From Paenibacillus montaniterrae (GTDB taxonomy: Bacteria; Bacillota; Bacilli; Paenibacillales; Paenibacillaceae): 64,000 nt of DNA. Under the pieces are notes generated by a model that was not told the origin of the DNA, did no database searches, and was given only the letters and a program-made list of their open reading frames with translations. The stretch covers positions 62,001-126,000 of the forward strand of contig NZ_BOSE01000006.1 in the NCBI RefSeq assembly GCF_018403185.1. Direction: 5' to 3'. Positions 51,578 to 62,144 of the stretch are shown in pieces. Numbering within the stretch: position 1 is the stretch's first letter; each line of letters begins with the position of its first letter. Made by a program: the position numbers and the translations under genes.

Positions 51578-51621
51578 TGTACTTGCCTATTGCTTATATA
51601 GCCTGCCGCACCGCAGCTTCA

Positions 51622-53946
51622 TTAAGATAATTGCAGCTTTAACGTTAGTTGTTCCTTGCCAGCCGGAATGTTTACAATCCCGTCGATTGCGACTGCTGCT
51701 TCACCATCCATTGCTATTACTCGTTTATCGTCATAAACCCGAATTGAGAACGGCTTGCCGCTGCCAGCAACATCGACCGTTATATGATCCTGTTCTCTCG
51801 TCGCCTGCACACGCACTTCTGCTTCTCCATTTACATTATAAATGGTCGTAGCGATGCTCTTTCCATCCTCTAGCTGATAAATCGCGATCGTCGCATCATG
51901 CGCATAATCATAGTCAGGACGAGTCTCATTTGCCCCGTGTACGATGATCGAATTCGGGCGGACAAATAGAGGCAAACTAAAGAAGTCATATTCCCCGGTT
52001 AGCCACTTCCCGCCTTCTATCACTTCACCGCTAATGAAATGAGTCCACTTTCCTTCCGGCAAATAATAGCGAACAACACCGTCTGCTCTTAGGACAGGAG
52101 CTACTAACAAATGATCTCCCAGCATATATTGACGATCAATATACTCTACCGCAGGATCATTCGGGAATTCCAGCACCATCGCACGCATCATCGGAATCCC
52201 TTGTTCATGCGACTTTGCTGCCAATTGATATAAATAAGGCATCAATCTGCATTTCAAATTGGTAAAGTAGCGAGTAACGTCCACCGCTTCCTCATCATAC
52301 ACCCACGGCACCCGGTAGGATTTGCTCCCATGAAGCCGACTATGACTTGATAGCAGACCAAATGCTAGCCAACGTTTAAACACATCGACTTGCGGCATAT
52401 TTTCAAAACCGCCAATATCATGACTCCAGTAAGCGAAGCCTGATAATCCTAATGACAAACCGCCGCGCAAGCTTTCTGCCATCGATTCATAATCAGAATT
52501 GCAATCGCCTCCCCAATGAATAGGGAATTGTTGGCCTCCCGCCGTTGCAGAACGAGCGAATACGACCGCCTCGCCTTTGCCCAGCTTTTCTTCCAACACC
52601 TCAAACACCACTTTATTGTACAAATAAGCATAGTAGTTATGCATTTTTTGCGGATCTGAGCCGTCGTAGTACACGACATCGGTCGGAATGCGTTCGCCGA
52701 AATCCGTTTTGAAGCTATCGACTCCTTGATCAATTAAATCGCGCAAATATTGAGCGAACCATTCACAGGCTGCCGGATTGGTAAAATCGACAATGCCCAT
52801 CCCTGCCTGCCACATATCGGTCTGCCATACATCACCGTTCGCTTTTTTGAGCAAATACCCATGCTCCATGCCTTCGTCAAACAGCTTGGAGCGCTCAGCA
52901 ATATAAGGATTAATCCATACGCTGATTTTCAACCCTTTTGCTTTCAAGCGCTGCAGCATCCCAACTGGATCGGGGAACGTTTCGTTATCCCACGTAAAGT
53001 CGGTCCAATGAAAGCCTCTCATCCAGAAACAGTCGAAGTGAAAGACGGACAGTGGCAAATTACGTTCGGCCATCCCGTCAATAAACGTATTAATCGTTTG
53101 TTCATCATAATTTGTCGTAAATGATGTCGTCAGCCACAAGCCAAAGGACCAAGCTGGCGGCAAGGCTGGCTTGCCGGTTAAGCTTGTATATTTCACCAGT
53201 ACATCCTTCATATCGGGACCGTCGATAACGAAGTATTCGAGGGATTCCCCTTCTACTGCAAACTGCACCTTTTTCACTTTCTCCGAAGCAACCTCAAAGG
53301 AAACGAGCTCTGGATGGTTGACGAACACGCCATATCCTTTATTGCTCATATAGAAGGGTACATTTTTGTAGGCCTGCTCCGAGCTTGTTCCGCCATCCTT
53401 GTTCCACATATCAATCACTTGACCGTTTTTCACAAAGGAAGTAAAACGCTCGCCCAATCCGTAAACCAGCTCGCCCACGCCGAGGTCCAGCTCTTCGCGC
53501 ATATAAGTTCTTGTTTTACCTTCTTTAATATAGGCCATCGACTTCACGCGACTGCCCGTCAGGCGCTCCGCTCCGCGATAGAAGGAAACATGCCACTCCT
53601 CGCCCATTTGAACATGAGCGCTCAATGAGCCGCTAGTAAATATAATTTCGTTAGCCGTCTCTTCGATTTTCACAAAATCGCCTGTCTCCGGAGTCAGCAT
53701 AAATCGCGGACCGCGTTGTCTTACTCCTTTAAAATGAACGAGCTTTACCCCGATAATTCCAGGCTTTGGTGAATGAAATTGCACCTTTAACATCGGCGTG
53801 TTTAATATATTTGAGCGAATAGCTATCGGACGTGGAGATACGTGGACAGTCAGCTCCTTATTATCAATTATATGATCATAGGGCTCGACTGCGCTTATCA
53901 CCTCGTACTGCTCGCGAATCATCCAATTTCCGTCAGTAAACTTCAT
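51622..53946 (-). CDS. GH31 alpha-xylosidase, YicI type
   Basis: A 774-residue cytoplasmic enzyme, close to YicI (772). The nucleophile is Asp415 in KTDFGERIP and the acid/base Asp481 in HWGGDC, followed by the family stretch SDYESMAESLRGGLSLG. N-terminal beta-sandwich, TIM barrel (about 260-590) and two C-terminal beta domains are all present. ATG 53946 has AAGGTGGAG upstream. It releases alpha-linked xylose from xyloglucan oligosaccharides (family role). It is the last gene of the hydrolase run. Confidence 0.92.
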   Translation of the reverse strand: MKFTDGNWMIREQYEVISAVEPYDHIIDNKELTVHVSPRPIAIRSNILNTPMLKVQFHSPKPGIIGVKLVHFKGVRQRGPRFMLTPETGDFVKIEETANEIIFTSGSLSAHVQMGEEWHVSFYRGAERLTGSRVKSMAYIKEGKTRTYMREELDLGVGELVYGLGERFTSFVKNGQVIDMWNKDGGTSSEQAYKNVPFYMSNKGYGVFVNHPELVSFEVASEKVKKVQFAVEGESLEYFVIDGPDMKDVLVKYTSLTGKPALPPAWSFGLWLTTSFTTNYDEQTINTFIDGMAERNLPLSVFHFDCFWMRGFHWTDFTWDNETFPDPVGMLQRLKAKGLKISVWINPYIAERSKLFDEGMEHGYLLKKANGDVWQTDMWQAGMGIVDFTNPAACEWFAQYLRDLIDQGVDSFKTDFGERIPTDVVYYDGSDPQKMHNYYAYLYNKVVFEVLEEKLGKGEAVVFARSATAGGQQFPIHWGGDCNSDYESMAESLRGGLSLGLSGFAYWSHDIGGFENMPQVDVFKRWLAFGLLSSHSRLHGSKSYRVPWVYDEEAVDVTRYFTNLKCRLMPYLYQLAAKSHEQGIPMMRAMVLEFPNDPAVEYIDRQYMLGDHLLVAPVLRADGVVRYYLPEGKWTHFISGEVIEGGKWLTGEYDFFSLPLFVRPNSIIVHGANETRPDYDYAHDATIAIYQLEDGKSIATTIYNVNGEAEVRVQATREQDHITVDVAGSGKPFSIRVYDDKRVIAMDGEAAVAIDGIVNIPAGKEQLTLKLQLS

Positions 53947-53976
53947 ATTCTCCACCTTTTTCTATGTTGTGACATC

Positions 53977-56367
53977 TTATTGTGGCAGCTTTACAAGGAC
54001 GTTATAGGTTTCACCTGCCTGAATATTGCTAACAGTATGACCCTCGATGATCTGATCGTCCACATAAACAGCCATTTCTTTTATATCCGCATGACGCTCG
54101 ATTACAATATGGAACTCTGCGCCTCTAAACTGGCGATGAATTGAGGCCGTTTGCCAGTGAGACGGTAGCTGAGGAGCAATTGATAGTCCTTCCTTGCTGC
54201 CTCTTACCCCAAATAATCCGTCAATAATGCAGCGATATACCCAGGCTGCTGTTCCTGTATTAAAAAGATGACTCGATCTTCCCGCAGTCCGAGGTATTTG
54301 CCGGTAGGCTCCGCGGTAATAATTAGGAATAAATACTGGCAATTGACCACGATGAATAAGATCAGCTTGATCTGGACCAGGTATCATTTTTCTTAATAAG
54401 CGATATGCATGATCCTGCTGCTCCACCTGGTACAGGGCAAAAATATAAAAAGCTGCCGCGTGATTATAAACCGCACCATTTTCCGCACTGCCCGGATGCT
54501 TTTGCGTTAGACGACCTACATCCTCACGCATCTTCGTAAATGCCGGCGCTAATTTCTCAACACCATAAGGAGTTTCCAACAGCTCCTCTACTGCACGCAA
54601 AATTTTTGCTTGTTTTTCTTCATCTGCTGCTCCACTCATTAGCGACCAGCCTTGAGGATTGATGTAGATTTTGCCTTCCTCATCGGTATGAACACCAAAC
54701 AACACGTTGTCATCCGTAATTCCTCTGGCATACCAGTTTCCATCCCACAAATATTTGTTTGCAATGGCATTGGTCTGCTCCGCTTCTGCTCTGAAGCGCT
54801 CTGCAACATCCGCTCGTCCTGCATCCTCACAAATCTGTGCCCACACCTTAAATGCATAAGCGGAAGCAATCGTCAGCCAGCCGGAAACACCTTTGCCCTT
54901 GTAGCCGACCATATTCATCGGGTCGCACCAATCGCCCTGCTCTATATAATTTAGCCCGCGCTCATCTCTCGTCGTGAGCAGCCAATTCATCGCGCGCACA
55001 ATGTGCTCAAACACGCTAACAGCTGTTGGATCATCCTGGAATGGAACCATTTCATCCAAAATCGAATAGTCATTGGTCTCGTCCAAGTAGGTCATTAGAC
55101 AGATCGGCAGCCAAATACAGTGATCTGTATGCGGCACTTGGTTAATATATTTCAGCTCTGCATCCTTATGCAAAATAATACCGTCCGGCATAGCACCAGA
55201 TGCTGCTTGCTGCTGTAGTGCAGTCAGAAAAGCTTGACGCGCGGTTGTCGGGTCAATATAACTCATGCCCATATTGTCCTGCAAATAGTTGCGAGTTTGC
55301 GGATCTGTCGTTAGACGATTCGTCTGTCCGTGATAGTAAATTTGTCTCGGCAACCAATGGTTTACAAATTGATCAAAGGAGGCATCAGGTGTTTGAATCG
55401 TCATCCTGCCTGCGCCGCGCCCAATATATTGCTGGTAGGCTTGCTGCGCTGTGGTAAAGCCGTCCTCTCCTGCTGCATTGGTCTGTACAAAGTATTTATC
55501 TCTTAAAGCTGCAATTTCTTGTTTATTGTTGGCAGGCCCGAATAAAAAGCGGAATTGCTGCTCCTCTTCAGCCTCCAATGTTAAGCGAAATTGCATAACA
55601 GCAGCAGGTGTTTCATAGCGTGCATCACTATTGCTTAACATGTCATTGGCTAATGCGGAAGGATTATGAATGCCTCCTTCTCCTTCGAAGACCTCCCAAT
55701 TGGCTTCCCAGCTATGTGGCGCTTTATCGCTTAACAAAAAGGTCATATCCTTCAGCTTTTTAATCTTTTCATAGTCCTTATACTTCTGATAAGGAGTAAT
55801 CGAGGTGCAAACAATTCCTTGCAGATCAGCTTCATATTGACCAGCCTGATTCATCCAGGACATATATCCAATCGTAAATGACGGGTAAATACTAATTTTC
55901 CGTTGCTTATGCGAGTTGTTTTTGACGGTAACCTTCCACATTTCAAGCGGCTCGTCAGGTGACAAAGAAAGCGACATATTGAGTTCTACCTCGTCAAATA
56001 CGACCTTCCAGGAAATTTCGTGCTGTCCAACAATAAATTGATATTGGTCTGGCATGGCGCGTACAGGCTCATATGGAGCCGAAAATAGTTTCTTGCTTTC
56101 CTCATCCTTTATATAGACAAATCTGCCTGGATGATGCGCAAAATAAGGTTGTTCAGGCTGCATAAAGGTTTTCATTTCCATATTGGGCGCATATGAATAT
56201 TTCGCAGGCTCAGGCTGCATAAATTGTGCGACCGCGTAGCCTCTGCAATTGACGTCCATCATCATATGATCATTCCATAAGAAACCTGATGCTTTGGGCA
56301 TGACGACCGGGCTATTCAAAATAATAGATTGCTCGTCCTTTGCTGTCTCTACCATTTTCTCTATCAT
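53977..56367 (-). CDS. GH94 glycoside phosphorylase (cellobiose-phosphorylase-like)
   Basis: A 796-residue enzyme of full family length. The N-terminal beta-sandwich opens with SGFLWNDHMMMDVN. The catalytic (alpha/alpha)6 barrel has the general-acid region GDWCDPMN (Asp479/Asp482, where DWND is usual) and the phosphate-site region KHPGSAENGAVYNHAAAF. It cleaves a beta-linked disaccharide with phosphate, giving alpha-glucose 1-phosphate or a similar sugar phosphate. AAGGAG lies 8 nt before the ATG. Cellobiose or cellodextrin is likely from context; laminaribiose or chitobiose phosphorylase activity is not excluded. Confidence 0.88.
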   Translation of the reverse strand: MIEKMVETAKDEQSIILNSPVVMPKASGFLWNDHMMMDVNCRGYAVAQFMQPEPAKYSYAPNMEMKTFMQPEQPYFAHHPGRFVYIKDEESKKLFSAPYEPVRAMPDQYQFIVGQHEISWKVVFDEVELNMSLSLSPDEPLEMWKVTVKNNSHKQRKISIYPSFTIGYMSWMNQAGQYEADLQGIVCTSITPYQKYKDYEKIKKLKDMTFLLSDKAPHSWEANWEVFEGEGGIHNPSALANDMLSNSDARYETPAAVMQFRLTLEAEEEQQFRFLFGPANNKQEIAALRDKYFVQTNAAGEDGFTTAQQAYQQYIGRGAGRMTIQTPDASFDQFVNHWLPRQIYYHGQTNRLTTDPQTRNYLQDNMGMSYIDPTTARQAFLTALQQQAASGAMPDGIILHKDAELKYINQVPHTDHCIWLPICLMTYLDETNDYSILDEMVPFQDDPTAVSVFEHIVRAMNWLLTTRDERGLNYIEQGDWCDPMNMVGYKGKGVSGWLTIASAYAFKVWAQICEDAGRADVAERFRAEAEQTNAIANKYLWDGNWYARGITDDNVLFGVHTDEEGKIYINPQGWSLMSGAADEEKQAKILRAVEELLETPYGVEKLAPAFTKMREDVGRLTQKHPGSAENGAVYNHAAAFYIFALYQVEQQDHAYRLLRKMIPGPDQADLIHRGQLPVFIPNYYRGAYRQIPRTAGRSSHLFNTGTAAWVYRCIIDGLFGVRGSKEGLSIAPQLPSHWQTASIHRQFRGAEFHIVIERHADIKEMAVYVDDQIIEGHTVSNIQAGETYNVLVKLPQ

Positions 56368-56372
56368 GTGAT

Positions 56373-57872
56373 CTACTCCTTACCTTCATATTCAAACCAA
56401 TCAAAATATGCTTTTGTTTTATAACGCGAGTAGTTATACATGGCGATAAATACTCCTGTAAAACCACCGGCAACTTCTGTAGACAGCAGACGGGTTTCCC
56501 CTTCACCTATCCCGATCCATTGCCCATTGCCTGCTCGATAGGAGAACAGATAGTCTGTCGGCGTTGCTTCTATCCGTATTTGCACATCGGTGCTGTCAAT
56601 TGGCTCAGAGTGCTTTTCATCAATCAAGCTGCCGATTTGCCTGCGCAATACAAGCTGCAGCTGACCATTAACTTTCGTCAATCCAATATCGTAATGATGC
56701 TTGTCATCCATAAATACAGTTAAACCCGCTTCATCATCATGCTGCGGATTATATGCCATGCTCGCAGTAATCTTGCAGCTATGATGCTGCTGTCTGCGCC
56801 CGATAAATGCAGGATACCCTGTACTAGCCAAGCGATCAGGAGAGCCAGCAAGCATTAGATAGCTTTCTCGCTCCGACAAAGACCATGTCGTCTGTGCTTC
56901 GCTGCGGATAAATGTCCAGCTATTATCAAGCTGTGCACCAGCAAACTCGTCTCGAACAGGTGTATGCTCCCACTTTGCCAGCGGCAGGCTTGGTGCTTGC
57001 TCTTCTAATTCAACTGTACCTTGATGACCAATTATCGGCCAGCCATCCTCTGTCCAGTGAACAGGCGCTAAAAAGGTTTCTCTGCCAATATGATGACGAT
57101 ATGGATACGAAACTGGACGTACTCCCAGAAACACCGCCCACCAGCTTCCGTCTTGTGCCTGCACCAGATCAGCATGACCAGTAGATTGAATTTTACGACC
57201 TGAACTGCGATGGGTAAGAATCGGATTATACGGACATGACTCAAAGGGGCCGTATGGCGATTTGCTGCGAGCAACAACCTCTGTATGTCCATACTCTGTT
57301 CCGCCCTCAGCGCACATTAAATAATAGTAGTCGTTGATTTTATATAAATGAGGAGCCTCTGTAAATTTCCCCCCAGTTCCTTGCCAAATGAATTGTGTTT
57401 CCGTTAATTTCTTGCCTGTCTCAATATCAATTTCGCATTGATAGATCCCAATTCCTTGTTCCGTTCCTGTACTTGTAAAATAAACTTTGCCATCCTCAAA
57501 TAAGAGGGATGGATCGATGCCTGACTGATCTACATAGATCGGTTCTGACCACTCGCCGGCAGGATCATCTGCCCACACGTAAAAATGGCCACATTTCTTT
57601 TCATTCGTCGTTACCATATAAAAGCGTCCTTCGTGATAGCGAATCGTCGGTGCCCAGACGCCTTCAGAAATTTTTGCTCCTTCCAGCTGCAGCTGACTTT
57701 CCTTCGTTAAACAATGACCAATTTGCCGCCAGTGCACGAGATCCTTGCTATGCCAGATCGGAATTCCTGGAAAATATCCAAATGAGCTCGTTACAACATA
57801 ATAGTCATCGCCAGCACGACAGATGCTAGGGTCAGGATAAAAGCCTGGAATAATCGGATTTTGGAATTTCAT
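56373..57872 (-). CDS. GH43 beta-xylosidase/arabinofuranosidase
   Basis: A 499-residue enzyme without signal peptide. The five-bladed propeller (1-300) has the general-base Asp in PGFYPDPSI, the pKa-modulating Asp in GIDPSLLFED and the acid Glu in LMCAEGGTEYGHTE. The C-terminal beta-sandwich (about 320-499) is of the GH43_C2/concanavalin type. ATG 57872 has AGGAGGTG upstream. It lies 5 bp before the GH94 gene. It probably removes terminal beta-xylose or alpha-arabinose from imported oligosaccharides. Confidence 0.9.
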   Translation of the reverse strand: MKFQNPIIPGFYPDPSICRAGDDYYVVTSSFGYFPGIPIWHSKDLVHWRQIGHCLTKESQLQLEGAKISEGVWAPTIRYHEGRFYMVTTNEKKCGHFYVWADDPAGEWSEPIYVDQSGIDPSLLFEDGKVYFTSTGTEQGIGIYQCEIDIETGKKLTETQFIWQGTGGKFTEAPHLYKINDYYYLMCAEGGTEYGHTEVVARSKSPYGPFESCPYNPILTHRSSGRKIQSTGHADLVQAQDGSWWAVFLGVRPVSYPYRHHIGRETFLAPVHWTEDGWPIIGHQGTVELEEQAPSLPLAKWEHTPVRDEFAGAQLDNSWTFIRSEAQTTWSLSERESYLMLAGSPDRLASTGYPAFIGRRQQHHSCKITASMAYNPQHDDEAGLTVFMDDKHHYDIGLTKVNGQLQLVLRRQIGSLIDEKHSEPIDSTDVQIRIEATPTDYLFSYRAGNGQWIGIGEGETRLLSTEVAGGFTGVFIAMYNYSRYKTKAYFDWFEYEGKE

Positions 57873-57884
57873 AGTCCACACCTC

Positions 57885-59888
57885 CTAAACATTTTTCAAA
57901 GGAACTTCTATAATATCTAATTGATAAGGTGCAAGCTCAAGCTCCGCTTCTCTCGCTGCTTCATTAAGCAGACTATAACCAGGGTGATCGAGTGGAATGA
58001 CAACCTTCTCTCTGCTCAGATTCAAAATAAACAGATACTTGTTGCTGTCATTAAAGCGTTCTATAATTTGCACGCCCGCCGGCAAGCCAGCATGATAAGC
58101 AATATGCTGCTCCTCAGCTAATCGAGTCAATAGCTTTCGAAGATAGCGCTCCTCTGGATGAGTAGCTGCATAATACACCTTGCCGTTGCCTACGCGGTTG
58201 CAGGTTACCGCCGCTGTTCCGCTGTAAAATTCGTCCTCGTACCAAGCAATCGCTTCTGCTCCCTGCAAGCTGACAATATCGCACCAAGCAGAGCATGTAT
58301 ACGTCTCTCCAGCTTCGTCTCGAATATGCACAACATCTTGTCCAATCGCATCATACTCTTCCACATAAATGCCTGAGCTTTGCTGCAAATATCCTGGCAG
58401 CATTGCCTGGATATGCTGATTATTAATCAGTTTCACTCCGGAACGGAATGTTGTTAACACGGTACCTCCAGCGTGCGCAAACTGCTCCAGCCTGTTAGCC
58501 GTTTCAGCGTCCAATACATATAAGCTGGGAGCTATTACAAGCTTATATTGATCTAGTAAAGCACCGACTTCTATGACATCACAGCCAATTCCGAGCTTGG
58601 TCAATGCGCGGTGATAATCTTTTATATTTTCATAATAATCAAACCCGTTGGATTGATGCTGGATACGCATCGCTTCCATATTTTCATGTGAGATTAAAAT
58701 CGCTGCCTGATGCTGAAAGGTCGTATTTATTAATTTCGGCGACAAACGATTCACTTCTTGCGCAAACTGCGAAAATTCCTGAAATCTTCGACCAGGCACA
58801 TCACTCGGATCAATTAAGCCCTGCCAAAACTGCTCTGCTCCAGCCGCCGCCGAGCGCCAGCGAAAATGCAACACTTTATCTGCGCCTTTGGCAATAGCTT
58901 GCCAGGCAAAGGCTCGAATAAATCCTGGGTAAGGAGCTCGCCATGTCGGAAACCAGCAGCCTGGCGCTCCACTAAGCTGCTCCATAATGTAAAAGTTTTT
59001 TCTTTTAATGCCTCGTGTAACATCGAGCGCTAAAGCTCCACTATACGAGCCGGTTGCTTGCTTATGAGGAGCCGTATTCGGATAATAATCGAAAGAAGCA
59101 ACATCAAGCACACGACCAAGCTGGTGCAAATTCAACCGTTGCGGGTATGTGTGAAAATTATGGGTTATAAACTGCTGCTTGCTATATTGGCGAATAAGTT
59201 TGATTTGTTCTGTCAAAAACGATTCCGTCGTATCCCATTGAAATCTGGTGAAGTCTAATAAATACGATGGATTTTGAAAGCGAGAGCCGCCATAAGGCAC
59301 CGTAACTTGTTGCCAATCACTGTATTCTCCGCTCCAGACAATCGTCCCCCACTGTTCATTTAATTGGCTAATGGTTTCATATTTGTCAATCAACCACTGC
59401 CTAAATGAAGCATTGCACTGAGGGCAGTGACAATCCTGCATGCCAAATTCATTGTCGATTTGCCAGCCAATAACGGCTGGATGCTTGCCATAACGACTAG
59501 CCAGCTGATTGATAATAGCTGCTGCATAGTGCTTTAATGAATGGCTATTCAAGCAACGATGACCTCTGACGCCGGCATGATTAGTCGCTCCATTGGCATG
59601 AATCGGGAGAACATCCGGATGTTGATCTGTCAGCCAGCGAGGCGGAGTATTGGTAGGCGTGCAGAGAATAACTGCTATGTCATGTTTGGCAAACAAGTCG
59701 ATTACTTCATCCAACCATTCCAGCGCATACTGCCCTGGCGCAGGCTCCATTCGACACCACGCGAATTCTGCTAATCGAACAACGGTGACTCCCGCTTCCT
59801 TCATTCGCTTAACATCTGCTTCCCATTTCGCTGAATCCCATTGTTCCGGATAATAAACTACTCCTACTTGCAATCGCTCATTCATCAT
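57885..59888 (-). CDS. GH42 beta-galactosidase
   Basis: A 667-residue intracellular enzyme. The acid/base is Glu147 in QIDNEFGMQDCHC, which also starts the Cys cluster of the GH42 zinc site, and the nucleophile is Glu303 in IMEQLSGAPG. The C-terminal trimerisation (about 400-590) and small beta domains are present. GGAG lies 7 nt before the ATG at 59888. It follows a terminator after the importer genes and is the first of four hydrolase genes packed within 31 bp of each other. It would remove beta-galactose, as found in xyloglucan side chains. Confidence 0.93.
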   Translation of the reverse strand: MMNERLQVGVVYYPEQWDSAKWEADVKRMKEAGVTVVRLAEFAWCRMEPAPGQYALEWLDEVIDLFAKHDIAVILCTPTNTPPRWLTDQHPDVLPIHANGATNHAGVRGHRCLNSHSLKHYAAAIINQLASRYGKHPAVIGWQIDNEFGMQDCHCPQCNASFRQWLIDKYETISQLNEQWGTIVWSGEYSDWQQVTVPYGGSRFQNPSYLLDFTRFQWDTTESFLTEQIKLIRQYSKQQFITHNFHTYPQRLNLHQLGRVLDVASFDYYPNTAPHKQATGSYSGALALDVTRGIKRKNFYIMEQLSGAPGCWFPTWRAPYPGFIRAFAWQAIAKGADKVLHFRWRSAAAGAEQFWQGLIDPSDVPGRRFQEFSQFAQEVNRLSPKLINTTFQHQAAILISHENMEAMRIQHQSNGFDYYENIKDYHRALTKLGIGCDVIEVGALLDQYKLVIAPSLYVLDAETANRLEQFAHAGGTVLTTFRSGVKLINNQHIQAMLPGYLQQSSGIYVEEYDAIGQDVVHIRDEAGETYTCSAWCDIVSLQGAEAIAWYEDEFYSGTAAVTCNRVGNGKVYYAATHPEERYLRKLLTRLAEEQHIAYHAGLPAGVQIIERFNDSNKYLFILNLSREKVVIPLDHPGYSLLNEAAREAELELAPYQLDIIEVPLKNV

Positions 59889-59911
59889 TGCGCAACTCCA
59901 TTTCTAACATA

Positions 59912-59953
59912 AAGGCTGTTCCGACAATCAAATGATCTCGTTGGAACAGCCTC
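59912..59953 (-). terminator. terminator between the importer and the hydrolase genes
   Basis: A 13-bp stem with one G-U pair (59913-59925 with 59940-59952) and a weak T-tract (TTTATG). It probably allows partial read-through from the importer genes into the hydrolase genes. Confidence 0.65.
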
Positions 59954-59976
59954 ATGCTACACTACTATATAATGAA

Positions 59977-61260
59977 CTATTTTAATTTATCCCAAGCAGC
60001 TTGCATATTTTCTGTCCATTGCTGTGCATCTACTCTTCCTGCTAAAAACTCTTGAATGACGCTGCCAAATTCTTGCGTTACGCCATCCGGGTATTTACCA
60101 GAAATGTTAGGGAATGCTTCACCACGATTCACATAATCAACCAGCTCGGACGCAAGTGATCCCATATCTTCCGGGGAAGCTTCAATTGTAGATAGAGTAG
60201 GAATGAATTTGAAGTTTTTCGTAATATACTCTTTCCCCATATCAGATGTAACCAGCCAGTTCAAAAACATTTTTGCTTCTTCTTTTACTTTGGAATCTTT
60301 ATTCACAACCAGGTTAACAGGTACGCCAACCGTAACTTTGCTCGTTACTGCTGCATCGTCGCTAATCGGCATTGGCAGAATGCCCATATTCATATCAGGA
60401 TTAATGCTGTCGATCATATTTTGCGTCCAGTTTCCTTGCTGCATCATAGCTGCTTCGCCATTCGCAAACATCGTAACTGCCGTATTATGGTCGGTTGTTA
60501 ATGGATTTTTGTTACCATAGTCTAATGTTAATTGCATTAATTTTGCCCAATTCAAAAAGTGCTCATTGCCCGCAATTGTAGCCGTTCCATCATTCAATCC
60601 ATCAATAAATGCATTCGTATCCGGCTGATTGTTAAACGCTACACTAACGCCTTGGCTGCCGACTAACCACCATTCGTAATAAGCATTGGCAAATGGAGTT
60701 ATGCCCGCATCAGAGATTTTTTTCGCTGCTGATTCAAGCTCAGAATAGGTTTTAGGCAGCGGATCAATGCCTACTTCTGCAAAAATGTCTTTGTTATAAA
60801 TATAGCCGAAGCCTTCCATACTAAGAGGCAAGCCATATACTTTTCCATCTAGTGTAACCGGATCAGCTGCTGCTGGCGAAATGTCTTTCACCCACGGTTG
60901 ATCAGATAAGTCCTCAATTCGTTCTTGCCATAGCAACAATTTAGAATAACCGCCATTGGAGAAAATATCCGGGCCTTCACCAGAAGCAAACTTCGTTTTC
61001 AAGCCAGCTTCGTAGTCGCCGCTGCCGCCTACTGTTTGTACATCGATTTTAATATTAGGATGCTCGGCTTCAAACGCTCTTGCCAGCTCATGCAATCCTT
61101 CTACAATTTCAGTCTTGAATTGGAAAACGGTAACTGTCTTTTTCTCTTGAGATCCATCTGCTTGCGTGTTTCCATTGGTGCCTTCTTTTGAATTGCCACC
61201 ACAAGCCGCTAATACGAGTACCATAGCTAATAAAATGGAAACTAATTTTCTCTTTTGCAT
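59977..61260 (-). CDS. ABC sugar-binding lipoprotein (CUT1)
   Basis: A 427-residue lipoprotein: QKRKLVS start, lipobox VLAAC. The family-1 binding domain follows: FQFKTEIVEGLHELARAFE, PDIFSNGGY, YGLPLSMEGFGYIYNKDIF and GEAAMMQQGNW are typical. ATG 61260 is chosen because GGGGGAG lies upstream; the GTG-type longer start at 61278 lies on that site. It captures an oligosaccharide for the two permeases upstream. No ATPase gene is in the set, so it depends on an MsmX-like ATPase elsewhere. Confidence 0.92.
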   Translation of the reverse strand: MQKRKLVSILLAMVLVLAACGGNSKEGTNGNTQADGSQEKKTVTVFQFKTEIVEGLHELARAFEAEHPNIKIDVQTVGGSGDYEAGLKTKFASGEGPDIFSNGGYSKLLLWQERIEDLSDQPWVKDISPAAADPVTLDGKVYGLPLSMEGFGYIYNKDIFAEVGIDPLPKTYSELESAAKKISDAGITPFANAYYEWWLVGSQGVSVAFNNQPDTNAFIDGLNDGTATIAGNEHFLNWAKLMQLTLDYGNKNPLTTDHNTAVTMFANGEAAMMQQGNWTQNMIDSINPDMNMGILPMPISDDAAVTSKVTVGVPVNLVVNKDSKVKEEAKMFLNWLVTSDMGKEYITKNFKFIPTLSTIEASPEDMGSLASELVDYVNRGEAFPNISGKYPDGVTQEFGSVIQEFLAGRVDAQQWTENMQAAWDKLK

Positions 61261-61314
61261 TTTAACGCTCCCCCTCAAAATTCAATTAAGTTAATTTATA
61301 ATAACATGTCGTTA

Positions 61315-62142
61315 TTACCCTTTGACTGAGCCGGCTGCAATCCCTTCTACAATGTAACGCTGTAAAAACAGGAAGAACACAATAATAGGTGTAACGCCTA
61401 GTACTAATGCCGGCAGTGCAAGATCCCATTGCTTCGTATATTCTGAGAAAAACGAAAAGGTTGCTAATGGAATCGTTCTAAGCTCTGGTTTTTGCAAAAT
61501 TAATGACGGTAACAAATAGTCATTCCAAATCGCTAACGTATTCAGTACAATGACTGTCATTAGCATCGGCTTCAGCATCGGCAATACAATTCGGAAAAAG
61601 ACACCAATGCGAGTAGAGCCGTCCACTGTAGCCGCTTCTTCAATTTCTAATGGAATTGATTTCACAAACCCATGGAAAAGGAAGACCGCCATCGGAGTAC
61701 TTAAGCCCAAATAACTAATAATGAGTCCGATTTTCGAATTCATTAAACCTAATTCACTAATGACGCGAATAAGCGGCATCATAATCGTCTGAAATGGCAC
61801 GACCATAGCGGCAACTAATACAAGCAGAAAAATCTGATTAAATAATGTATTAGCACGAACCATTCGGTAAGCCGCCATACAGCTAATAAGCCCGATTAAT
61901 GCTACGCCGACAACAGTAATGACGAGAGAATTGGCAAAGGCTTCTGGAAAACGAGTTAACGTCCACGCTCTGGAGTAGTTCTCCCATTGAAATACTTGCG
62001 GCCAGCTTGCAGCGTCCGACATAATTTCCCCAAAGGGTTTAACGGAGTTTACAAAAAGGAAGTAAAACGGTGCGAGAAAAACGAGTGAAACTAGCACCAT
62101 CCCTATTTCGAGAATAAGTGTTCTGCCCGTGTATCGTTTCAT
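61315..62142 (-). CDS. ABC sugar permease, MalG-like
   Basis: A 275-residue permease with six membrane segments and the EAA loop EEAATVDGSTRIGVFFRIVLP. FLAPFYFLFVNSVKP at the start is typical. It lies 2 bp after the partner permease. Confidence 0.92.
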   Translation of the reverse strand: MKRYTGRTLILEIGMVLVSLVFLAPFYFLFVNSVKPFGEIMSDAASWPQVFQWENYSRAWTLTRFPEAFANSLVITVVGVALIGLISCMAAYRMVRANTLFNQIFLLVLVAAMVVPFQTIMMPLIRVISELGLMNSKIGLIISYLGLSTPMAVFLFHGFVKSIPLEIEEAATVDGSTRIGVFFRIVLPMLKPMLMTVIVLNTLAIWNDYLLPSLILQKPELRTIPLATFSFFSEYTKQWDLALPALVLGVTPIIVFFLFLQRYIVEGIAAGSVKG

Positions 62143-62144
62143 CG